Assembly: GCA_039105265.1 (NCBI GenBank)
Contig: JAPFFF010000012.1
Location: 3,844,001 to 3,908,000 of the forward strand
DNA: 64,000 nucleotides
Source of the DNA: Tritrichomonas musculus
Lineage: Eukaryota > Parabasalia > Tritrichomonadida > Tritrichomonadidae
Direction: 5' to 3'
This document shows, piece after piece, positions 10,890-20,600 of this stretch. How positions within the stretch are numbered: the first letter of the stretch is position 1; the number at the start of each line of letters is the position of its first letter. The position numbers were made by a program, and so were the translations under genes. The notes beneath the pieces were generated by a model, which was given only the letters and a program-made list of their open reading frames with translations, was not told the DNA's origin and ran no database searches.

Positions 10890-11580
10890 ACAGGCCAATT
10901 ATACTGTTATTGATACCACTTAATGAGCTAGTTATTGACACCATTTATTGCTACCTCTAAACGATCCAATTTATTGATACTGTTGTTGATACCACTTAAT
11001 GAGCTAGTTATTGACACCATTTAATGATACCTCTAAACGATCCAATTTATTGATACTGTTGTTGATACCACTTAATGAGCTAGTTATTGACACCATTTAA
11101 TGATACCTCTAAACGATCCAATTTATTGATACTGTTGTTGATACCACTTAATGAGCTAGTTATTGACACCATTTAATGATACCTCCAAACGATCCAATTT
11201 ATTGATACTGTTGTTGATACCACTTAATGAGCTAGTTATTGACACCATTTAATGCTACCTCTAAACGATCCAATTTATTACTGTTGTTGATACCACTTAA
11301 TGAGCTAGTTATTGACACCATTTAATGCTACCTCTAAACGATCCAATTTATTGATACTGTTGTTGATACCACTTAATGAGCTAGTTATTGACACCATTTA
11401 ATGATACCTCCAAACGATCCAATTTATTGATACTGTTGTTGATACCACTTAATGAGCTAGTTATTGACACCATTTAATGATACCTCTAAACGATCCAATT
11501 TATTACTGTTGTTGATACCACTTAATGAGCTAGTTATTGACACCATTTAATGATACCTCTCAACAATCCCACTTATATGG
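10890..11580. repeat. Minisatellite, 76-bp unit (two 73-bp variants), about 9 copies
   Basis: The block GAGCTAGTTATTGACACCAT recurs at 10925, 11001, 11077, 11153, 11229, 11302, 11378, 11454 and 11527. The spacing is 76 bp, except 73 bp twice where one GAT is lost. Copies are nearly identical inside the array and decay at both ends. It has no coding capacity. Confidence 0.95.
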
Positions 11581-11646
11581 TTATTATTCCTGATAAAAAA
11601 ATAGAAAGAAAGAAAAAAAAACTAAAGTTAAATGATACTGTTAATA

Positions 11647-11969
11647 CTAGACTTGTTATTTTGTGAATCGATATCAAAAACGTCACTTTTTTTACATCTG
11701 AAACAATTATCGAGATCTCGAACATATTTATCTTTTTTTAAAATTGGTATTTGTGATTTTATTATATCTAAAAATAAATAATAGAATGTATTGATGTTTA
11801 TTTTAAGATTAAAATCAAAAAAATATATTCTTTTTTATTTAATATTTGAGAATAAATTACGATCATATATTTATCAAAAAGTTTAATTGAAATTTCTAAT
11901 ATCAAAAGCTGAGAAAAAAAAATCTCGATCTCTAAAATCGATCTGATAATCGGAGAATAACAAGTCTAG
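11647..11969. mobile_element. 323-bp MITE with TA target duplication
   Basis: The ends are inverted repeats: CTAGACTTGTTATT at 11647-11660 and its exact reverse complement at 11956-11969. A TA dinucleotide flanks both sides (11645-11646 and 11970-11971). TA duplication plus short terminal inverted repeats and no coding frame fit a Tc1/mariner-type non-autonomous element. A diverged relative lies at 9520-9980. Confidence 0.75.
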
Positions 11970-12161
11970 TATATACATTATAATATTATTTAGAAAACTT
12001 TTAATTTGTAAACCTTTGAATATTTTTTTTTACATATTATTTGTAAACTTTTGAATTTTTTACGTTTATTTTTTTTATTAAATACGTTTAAAATTTTCAA
12101 AAAAATTTTTTCATCAACTTTTTCAAAGACCGTCTGTGGTCACTTCATCACAGTCCGTCTT

Positions 12162-13318
12162 TCTATAATATACCTCTTTTCAATATCTGATTCAAACTTT
12201 AAGGAAAATTTTCCTCTGAAAAAGCTGATGTAAATTCAATTTCAATTTTTTTTGATATTATAATATTACATTTATAACTTTATTCTAAACCCAACAAATA
12301 ACATAATTAATATTAAATTTTCATATTATGATTATTATTCCATAAAAAAAATGAATTTTTTTGGAATCACTTAAATTGATATCATCCAAACATATGACCC
12401 TACCCAAGAAGGACCTGTCAAAAGGGGTCGGGTAGGTACCGCTTTCAAGGTCTACTTTCATTCAATTTATATGATATCGGACCTGTTGAAGTGTAAATTT
12501 TTGAATAAAAAAGTAAATGAATTAAAAAATACTCAATAGGAAATATTCAGCAAATTATTAATTTTGATATATTAATAGTTCAAGCGCTACATTTCTGAAT
12601 TCGCATACTTCTATTCATTTGACTGTTATGAATTTGGCTAAAACCTCTTTTTTTATCGCCTCATTAAAATTGAATTTTGAGGTATGCAATAAATAATATT
12701 ATAGTAAACTTACAAATATCCCAAAATTAAACTCTATTTAAGAAAAAAATATAACAAAATTTTTTCTGAAAATTGATGATCATAAATAATTTTTTTCAAA
12801 TTATGTAATTTTGGTCAATAGGAAAAGTGAGCAAGCAGGTATATATTTAATAAAAACCATTTATTTCTTGATTAATAAAGTCGTTCTGATGTTCTATTCA
12901 TTTTAATGTCAATTTTAATAAAGGTAACTACACTCCCATTTGTATGATAATTATAATAAATATTTAAAAATATATTTTAGGATTTTAATTAGGTATTTCC
13001 AAGATATTTATATTTATTATATTTGTGATGTTTACAAAATTTATTATATTGAAAAAAATGGAATATAAGAATCAAAATATCCAAAAAAATATTTAGCAAA
13101 CAGATAATAAAAATAAATCAAATTAAATAATAAAAGAATTTTAATTCTGAAATATTAGTTAATTTTTATCCCAATTAATAACATTTTTAGGTCAAAAAAA
13201 TGCAATAAAAGATTAATAATAATTGTATAAATAATGCCATTTTATAATAAAAACTAAATTTGATCTTGAAGTCAATGTGTTTTATCATTGATCTCATAGA
13301 AAAGCATTTTTTGTTTCT
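12162..13318. other. Non-coding A+T-rich region with a GC-rich hairpin
   Basis: No supported gene. The only conspicuous structure is a G+C-rich island at about 12390-12440 (listed separately). The remainder is low-complexity A+T sequence. Confidence 0.6.
12399..12436. other. GC-rich hairpin, possible structured RNA or element end
   Basis: CCTACCC at 12399-12405 pairs with GGGTAGG at 12430-12436. An inner GACC (12412-12415) pairs with GGTC (12426-12429), giving an 11-bp interrupted stem. It stands out against strongly A+T-rich flanks. It matches no RNA family I can recognise. Confidence 0.45.
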
Positions 13319-14002
13319 TTAAGGGTGTAGTTGGATATGCTTTTGATTGAGAGAGTTATAGAAAAAAAATTGTATTCGTATAGAATATTTTGAGAGAGCT
13401 ATTCAAATTAATTGAAAGACCATTCAAAATGATCCAAAAAAAAAGCATTTTATATGATCACAAAAGAAAAATGGTAACTAACCAAATAAGCAATTGTTCG
13501 TAAAATAATCTGAATTTTATTTTCATCAAAAGAACTTCTAGAAAGAATGAAAATTTAATAATTTCAAAAAAATAAAAAATGCATGGATTTGGTTTTGCTT
13601 TATTTAAAGGGAAAAATCAAAAAGAGTAAAAACAAAGTATACATACATAAATAACCGATTATTTCCAGCTTAATGGATCAATTAATATTCGACTAAAATC
13701 GTTAGACATGAAATGAGAGCCATTTAAAAAAAGATCGCTAAAAAAGCTAAATCTTCATAGGTTCCGATTAAAATAAAAGTTTGCAAAGTATATTCAAGTA
13801 TAAAATTGAATAATTAATTGCTACATCCGCCAAAAACGTCGATAGCATTTAAAGATATCATTTCGATTTTGAGGTTTTTAATAAAAAAAAGTGATATTTT
13901 GTTCCAAATGAATTCATAAAACCATGCACTTGTTGTTGCACGGGTTTATTTGCAATATAAGGGCTAGAATTTGTGGAATAAAAACTTTTATAAAAAAATA
14001 TT
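13319..14002. repeat. Dispersed ~685-bp non-coding repeat, copy A
   Basis: This stretch matches the reverse complement of 36358-37043 over its whole length with scattered substitutions and one- or two-base indels; the segments compared look about 94-96% identical. Copy A begins TTAAGGGTGTAG and ends within a run TAAAAAAATATT. No terminal inverted repeats, long frame or tRNA-like head is visible, so the class is unknown. It contains a G+C-richer block (CATCCGCCAAAAACGTCG near 13825) and a TGCACTTGTTGTTGCACG motif near 13925. Confidence 0.85.
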
Positions 14003-14490
14003 CAGTAAGGTTGTAAAATTCAAAAACGTCTCACTGAAAAGCAAGTTTGGGATAAATTCCATGATATCTCAAGAAAAAGACACTGCTTTACAAATATTTC
14101 TGATGATTTACTCAGTTTTCAAAGTTTTTCAACAATTAGCGCTCTTTATTAAATCAAAAAAATGATATTTTTTAAAAAACAAATTTTTTTAATGCCATTG
14201 ATCTTTTAATTTTGCAAGAACGCATTTTCTTAAGAATTAATGCCAATGAAGAATATATATTGAGAAAGTAGTAAGAAAGATTCCAATTATATAAAAAAGC
14301 ACAAATAAAGAATAATATGCATTTAATTTATTTTTGAAACAAACAATTTAAATTGTTTCATTCTATTATTATTAATTGCAATTAAAATTGAAACCAATTT
14401 ATTAACATCATAAATATTATGATTTAAACAATTTTGATCATGCTAACACTAAACACAAAACTCTAAAATAATAGAAAATCAAATGTGACA
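14003..14490. other. Non-coding A+T-rich spacer
   Basis: No supported gene or structure. It separates repeat copy A from the 3' end of the small gene on the minus strand. Confidence 0.55.
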
Positions 14491-14850
14491 TTAAACACTA
14501 ATATTCGAATTAGTTGCCTCCTTACCATCATTATATATTATTCTTAAAAACTGTAAATATACATTTATATTATTTTCGTTGTCTTGAAACCATTTTACCA
14601 CCAAATCTTTTCTTCTCTTAAAATTTCGTGAAAATTGTACATTTGCTATAAGGCTAATTAGTGAAGCAACTTGAACAAGTCCATTTAAAGATATTTTTTG
14701 AATTGGGCAACCAAATATTTTTTCTATGATTGCTTCTCCTCTGCTTCCATCTGCGATAAAGTCACCTAATAAATTCTGGCTAACAACTTTTTCAGAATTA
14801 TGATTTCTTGAAAGACCAGACGGTACCTTTGGTTTTCTATTTGGATGCAT
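14491..14850 (-). CDS. Small protein of unknown function (119 aa)
   Basis: Starts at an ATG and reads 119 aa. It has a polar, basic N-terminus (NRKPKVPSG), a central hydrophobic helix-like stretch (ISLNGLVQVASLISLIANV, ~53-71), a basic patch (NFKRRKDL) and a WFQDNENNINVYLQFLRIIY segment. No signal peptide or known domain is recognised. The mixed, protein-like composition and good codon use in an otherwise A+T-rich region support a real gene. It lies about 280 bp from tRNA-Tyr and on the same strand as the RING gene beyond it. Confidence 0.6.
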   Translation of the reverse strand: MHPNRKPKVPSGLSRNHNSEKVVSQNLLGDFIADGSRGEAIIEKIFGCPIQKISLNGLVQVASLISLIANVQFSRNFKRRKDLVVKWFQDNENNINVYLQFLRIIYNDGKEATNSNISV

Positions 14851-15126
14851 TTAATAAAAATGCCCTTTTCCTTTCAAATTTTCAAATGATATCGTAATTT
14901 TTTTTCGTTATATTTTTAAAAATATCGTAATTTTTATTATAAATTGCAAAATAAAAATATAATTTTGTCTTGACAATTTGATAACATTAAATATATTTTA
15001 AATACATTTATAAAAAATGAAATAATTTCAAGATATTCGTCATTTTTTATTTAAACGATCAAAAAAATAAAAATGCTCACATTGCTAACAATGATTATTA
15101 ATTTTAATTAAATTCAATCAACAGCG

Positions 15127-15214
15127 CCGCTCTTAGCTCAGTGGTAGAGCATGTGACTGTAGTATTCAAAATGTAGTCATCACAGGGTCGCCGGTTCGAT
15201 TCCAGCAGCGCGGA
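15127..15214 (+). tRNA. tRNA-Tyr (GTA) with a ~16-nt intron
   Basis: The acceptor 5' strand CCGCTCT (15127-15133) pairs with AGCGCGG (15207-15213) with one mismatch. A D-arm follows, then the anticodon stem TGTGA (15152-15156)/TCACA (15180-15184). GTA is at 15159-15161, the T-loop TTCGATT at 15195-15201, and A214 is the discriminator. The anticodon loop holds 16 extra bases (about 15163-15178), the canonical position for a tRNA intron. An intron in tRNA-Tyr is common in eukaryotes and known in trichomonads. The T-stem has one C-A mismatch. Confidence 0.88.
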
Positions 15215-15223
15215 TTTTTTTTT
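15215..15223 (+). terminator. RNA polymerase III terminator of tRNA-Tyr
   Basis: Nine consecutive T residues directly follow the tRNA discriminator base, the usual RNA polymerase III stop signal. Confidence 0.8.
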
Positions 15224-15368
15224 ATGAATATTGTAATAATGAATAATGATCGTATTATGGTGATTCTAATATTAAATACTAAAAAAAAAAAAAAACAAAT
15301 AAATAATATTGTATCTTTATTCTTAAAATAAATAAATGAATGCAAAGTGAAACATCATACAAAGATAT

Positions 15369-17090
15369 TTAAATATCATTTATTATCTTTTTGTAGAAGC
15401 AAGGTTCAGTTCTGCATATTGGACAGCTTTTTTTATTTTTATACCAATTTTCCAAACAAACAGAGCAAACGCCCATATGACCGCACGGTAATATAATTGA
15501 ATCAGCCTTATTTTCGAAGCAAATGATGCACATTTCGTCTTTACTCACCCCGAAACCTCCTGAAACTCCTGTAATAGGAAATCTGCAGAGAGGGCAGTTT
15601 TCTTTATTTTGATGTGCCATCATTGCGCACTCTTTGCAGTACACCTTGTGTCCGCAGTCCAATAGGTAGTGGTCTCTCTGTTTTTCGTTACATTTGAGAC
15701 ATCTTAGGCTTGTATCGACGAAAGGCTTTCCTAATTCGACAATATTTCTCTGGACACGAGTTGGGTCATTTGTTACACCTTTAAACTGGCCATTTCCTTT
15801 GAAAAAGTAGTTTGATGTAGTTTGGCAATCGCATTGTTCTTCACAGTTTTCAACTTGGTTGTCGTAAAATTCTCCTCCTCCTTTATATGCTAATTTGACC
15901 ATTTTGTCACCAATATGGTCAATTTTGTTATTTTTTGCCTCCATAATACCAGACGTGAAAACGAGGAACGCGTACTTTCTAATGTTTGAAATATTGTTGT
16001 CATAGATAGACAACACAGAGCTGTTGTAACCTTCAATTGCTGCAACTTCGCAATTGTCTATTTCATTGTTTAAAATGACCGCTTTTAATGTGTCAGAAAT
16101 GGATATTCCACTCTCTTTAACGTCTTTTATTTTTGAGCCCTCAATTTTAACGTCTTTTGCACCACGAGCAACAATTCCACTGTACTTGATATTGTTCACT
16201 ATATTGCCTGAAATAATCGACGTGGAATTCGAGATAATCGCAATGGCTGGATATAAAAGGTCAAATAATTCATTATTTTTGATCGTCACTTTTGATTCGT
16301 TACAATTTATTCCGTTTCCATCGAGATTGTGGATTTTGTTACCGTCAACAACTCCTGTGGAATGGGAGAAGATTCTAATAGCAGTGTCTTCGATGTCATA
16401 AAAGTGATTTTTCTCTATCAAAAAGTCTTCCGTGGATTCAATTGAAACTCCGTTTTTTTTGATGTCCTTAAATTCGCATTTTCGGACTACAGACTGGGAA
16501 TTGGTGGCGAAAATTGAGGAATATACTGTTTTTGAAAATTTGCAATTTGATATTTCTATCGATGATTGGTCGTATACGTAAAATCCGTTTCCTGATGAAT
16601 CATGGAAATTGGAATCTGTAACTGTGACAAAGGAACCATTTTTAACAACTACAAGCGTATCAGCTAGATCATGAACATGCAGGTTGTCTGCTAAAACAAC
16701 ACTATTTTCTGAAATATATATTCCTGGGATTTCTTTGGCATCTGAAATGGTAAGATGACTGAGCGTAACATTAACGCCATCCGATATTGTTAAAGCTCCA
16801 TTTGATGATTCGGCGTCTTTTATTGTAGCATTTGTTATTGTACAATCTTCAATACTTCTTATTGTAACAGCGCATTCAAAAGAAACATTAGATATTTTAA
16901 CTCCTGATGATAAAATATTAAAATGTTTGCATTTGATGACAGTATTGCAATTAGAAGTTATTGTGTATGACAAATCAACCTCAATATCTTCGTCTGACTG
17001 TAGAATTGGGCATATTAGAGTGATCTCTCTTGTTCCTTCAGTTCTAATTGAGTTCGATTCATCTAATAAAGTAGAAAATTCGACTGACAT
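15369..17090 (-). CDS. Parallel beta-helix protein with two C-terminal RING fingers (likely E3 ubiquitin ligase)
   Basis: A 573-aa protein from an ATG. Residues ~50-440 are about 17 short repeats with N-x-I/F and G-I/V-x-I rhythm, typical of right-handed parallel beta-helix (PbH1) repeats such as those in NosD or pectin-lyase folds. Two C3HC4-type RING fingers follow: 464-503 (CLKC ... CGHKVYCKEC ... CPLC) and 521-560 (CIIC ... CGHMGVCSVC ... CPIC). All metal ligands are present. RING pairs of this form usually recruit E2 enzymes, so the protein may ubiquitinate partners bound by the helix. There is no signal peptide, so it is probably cytosolic. Its substrate is unknown. Confidence 0.88.
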   Translation of the reverse strand: MSVEFSTLLDESNSIRTEGTREITLICPILQSDEDIEVDLSYTITSNCNTVIKCKHFNILSSGVKISNVSFECAVTIRSIEDCTITNATIKDAESSNGALTISDGVNVTLSHLTISDAKEIPGIYISENSVVLADNLHVHDLADTLVVVKNGSFVTVTDSNFHDSSGNGFYVYDQSSIEISNCKFSKTVYSSIFATNSQSVVRKCEFKDIKKNGVSIESTEDFLIEKNHFYDIEDTAIRIFSHSTGVVDGNKIHNLDGNGINCNESKVTIKNNELFDLLYPAIAIISNSTSIISGNIVNNIKYSGIVARGAKDVKIEGSKIKDVKESGISISDTLKAVILNNEIDNCEVAAIEGYNSSVLSIYDNNISNIRKYAFLVFTSGIMEAKNNKIDHIGDKMVKLAYKGGGEFYDNQVENCEEQCDCQTTSNYFFKGNGQFKGVTNDPTRVQRNIVELGKPFVDTSLRCLKCNEKQRDHYLLDCGHKVYCKECAMMAHQNKENCPLCRFPITGVSGGFGVSKDEMCIICFENKADSIILPCGHMGVCSVCLENWYKNKKSCPICRTEPCFYKKIINDI

Positions 17091-17677
17091 ATTAGATAAA
17101 GGCTGAAAATTCCTTATTTAAAACTAAAATTTTTACGATCATTTTCCTGTGAAAATTTTTCAATTTTTATTTAATACATTTAAATATCTTACAAAATAAT
17201 TTTAAAATAATATAAACAAATGTAAAAATATATTATAAATAAAAAATAATATATATTTTCTTATATTATTTACTCTTTTATTAATGATTAATTAATATTT
17301 TTAAATTATATAAACTTGGCTATTCTCATTTAGAAACCAAAAAATTTGAATACCCTTTCGTCTTTTTTTGAATAAATGCCATATTAAAAAAATTTGTTAA
17401 TTATATGATGAAACTATTATTGTTTTATTATTAATTTATTTAAATTAAAAAGAAAGAATACAACATGATTCGAAAATATCGTTATATGATCTTTGTCGCT
17501 GATGTTATAATTGATAGAAAATGCATATATATATAACTTTAACTTTTTTTAAATTAGATATTTTAATATGTGATTTGAATACATCAAATCATTAAATGAA
17601 GTAATCAATCCTCAATTTTTAGAAGAAATTTAAAAAATTCAATAGAAAAGAAAGGCTCGTTATTAACATGACTTTTA
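17091..17677. other. Short intergenic spacer
   Basis: A+T-rich and without coding potential. It separates the 3' end of the BspA gene from the start of the RING gene, so it should hold that gene's promoter, but no clear initiator is picked out. Confidence 0.5.
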
Positions 17678-20600
17678 TTAACAATTTTTTATATTAAAAT
17701 GCAAAGCATGATAACCAATTTCAATTACCGATGAAGGAATTGATTTTGATGAGAGAGATGAGCAGCCATAAAAAGCATAATCACCAATTGAAGTCACCGA
17801 AGAAGGGATACTTATATTCGATAAAGAGGAGCATCGATAGAAAGCATAATCACCGATTGAAGTCACTGAAGAAGGAATTGATATTTGAGTTAATGAGGAG
17901 CACTTTTTGAAAGAATAAGGAGGAACAGTTGTCATTCCTTCAGAAAGAACAATTGAATGACAACCGCTGAAAACAGATTTACCGATTTCACTTACAGAAG
18001 GAGGAATTGAAATTTCTTTCAACGACGAACAATTTTTGAATGCTTTTGATTCAATTTCAGTCACAGATGAAGGGATTGTCACTTTTTCTAATGATGAGCA
18101 ACCAAAGAAAGCAGCATATTCAATTATAGTTATCGAATTAGGAAGCAGCAAATTGGCCAATGATGAACATCCTTTAAAACAACATTTAGCAATTTTGCTG
18201 ACTGAAGAAGGAATTGAAATGTGACATAAAGATTTGCATCCTTTGAAAGCATTCGCTCCGATCGATGCAACTGAAGAAGGAACAATTATTCGCTCTAATG
18301 AAGAACAGTTAGAAAATGCACTTCTTCCAATGGAAGTGACTGAAGAAGGAATCGTTATTTCAGTCAAAGAAGAGCATCCAAAAAAGGCACTTTTTCCAAT
18401 CGATTTGACATTAAATGGGATCGTTATTTCTGCCAACGATGAACATCCATTGAAGATACTTCTTCCAATTGAAGTGACAGATGATGATAGGCTTACTTGC
18501 TTCAATGATTTGCACTCATAAAAAACATTTTTTCCAACTTTTGTTACTGATTCGGGAATCGTTATTTCAGCCAATGATTCGCACTCTCCAAAGCAAGATG
18601 AATCGATTTCATTTACAGAAGAAGGAATTTCTATTTCAGCCAATGATGAACATCCATAAAAGGCAGCCTTTCCGATTGATTTAACTGTTTCTGGAATTAT
18701 TATTTTTGTCAGTTTTATACAATTTTTGAATGCGTTATTTGCAATGAATTTAACTGATTCAAAAAGTTCAATTCTCTCAATTTTTCTGACATAGTAAGAA
18801 TGAACATGTTCAATTTTTGCTCTCTGAGTTGAAATCACCAGGCATTTTGATGATTTATTGTAAATAGAAAAAGATTTTTTGCTTTGACAGCTTGTTACAA
18901 TATTCAAGCAATAGTCAAAGCACTTTTTGCCAATTGAAGTTATTGTTGGAAGAATTTCAATTTGCTTCAATTGCAAGCACCCTGAAAAAGTGAGTTTTTC
19001 TAGTGATGTTATAGATGGAGGCAGCGATACTTGTGCTAATGAACAACATCGATTGAAAGCGTTGTCTCCTATTTTAAGAACAGAAGAAGGTATGACTACT
19101 TGCTTCAAAGATGAACATTCAGCAAATGAACCTGATTCAATCGATGTGATTGAAGAAGGAATTTCAACCTCTACTAGAGAAGTACATTTATAAAAAGTGC
19201 ATTTTCTGATCATTGTAATTGAAGGAGGAATGATTATCTTCTTTAATGATAGACATCCTCGAAAGGCATATTCATCAATTGATGTGACAGAAGATGGAAT
19301 AATTATTGATTTTAAATATGAGCATCCATAAAAAGCAGCTTTTTCAATTGAAGTAACAGATGATGGAATTACAACATTTGTCATTCTTGAACAATTCCTA
19401 AATGCATTTTTTGCAATGATTTCAGAAGAAGGAAAAATATTTATTTTTCCAATTCTTCCTAAAAAATTATAGAAAATATCATCCAATTTTACTATTCTTT
19501 TCCTAATAACAAAATCATTTGTTTCTTTATTGTATATACAAAATATATCTTTATCTTCTCTGTTCCACACAATATTTTTGCAATTATCAAAACAACTCTC
19601 GCCAATCGATGCAACTGAAATAGTAATTTCTATTTGCGCTAACGATAAACATCCATTGAATGCAAAATCACCAATTGATGTAACAGATGAAGGAATGAAT
19701 ACTTGTTCCAATGATGAACATCCATTAAATGCATGATCTTCAATAGAAGTTACTAAAGAAGGAATTGATATTACATTCAATGAGGAACATTCATTAAAAC
19801 AAAAAGATTGAATTGACCTTATCATTGAAGAAAGTTTTATTTGCTTCAATGAAGAACAGCAACTGAATGCATGCTTTCCAATTGATGTAATAAAAGGACT
19901 GATTTTTATCTGTTGAAGAGAAGAGCAACCATCAAAAACATAATCACCAATTGACTTTAAACTAGGGGGAAGCTTGATTGTTTTCAATAATGAACAACCT
20001 TTGAATGTGTTGTTTTCTATTGATGTAATAGAAGAAGGAATTGAGAGTTGTCGTATTGAAGAGCAATTATAAAAGGCACCTTCTTTTATTGATATTACTG
20101 AAGAAGGAATCACTACTTGGCACAATTTTGAGCAATCTTTAAAGCAATACTCTTCAATTGTCGTAACAATTGATGATAATTTAACTTGTTTAATTTTGCT
20201 TTTAAATGGTTTTAAATCATCATCAATGCTAGCTAAAGGCTTTGAAATGAACAAAAAGCCTGTCATTTTATTAAATAGTGAAAAAGAATTTGCATTTTGA
20301 TAACTCAAAAAATAATTAGAACAATATCTAAAAATGTCTTCGCCTATTGAAGTGACAGAAAAAGGAATAGAAATCTGTTTCAATGAATAACAGTTAGAAA
20401 ACGCTTCTTTTCCAATTGATGTAACAGAATAAGGAATAAAAATCTGCATCAATTCTGTACAATTTGAAAAAGTGCCTTCACCAATTGAAGTTACAGAGAA
20501 AGGAATAGAAAATTGCTTTAATGAACTACAGTCATTAAAACAATAGTCACTTGTTGCTTGTATTGAAGAAGATAAAGAGACATCTTTCAATGAATGACAG

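Larger units (their letters stand above)
10344..12161. mobile_element. Candidate composite element bounded by matching palindromic ends
   Basis: The left end at 10344-10372 is a hairpin (GGTCTGTGGT paired with ACCACAGGACC), followed by TTTGAAAAAGTT. The reverse complement of 12110-12161 has the same order: a CTGTG/CACAG hairpin and then TTTGAAAAAGTT. The two ends are therefore inverted relatives and could be the termini of a ~1.8-kb non-autonomous element. Inside lie three 41-nt stem-loops, a 76-bp minisatellite and a nested 323-bp MITE. There is no open frame of note and no clear target-site duplication, so the boundaries are tentative. Confidence 0.45.

Noticed and set aside
13971-14165. 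Open frame of 64 codons at the right end of repeat copy A
   Set aside because: It opens at GTG, crosses the repeat boundary and is not conserved in copy B.
18036-19736. Several open frames on the plus strand inside the 1445-aa BspA gene
   Set aside because: They are antisense shadows created by the regular LRR codon pattern; they repeat with it and have no features of their own.
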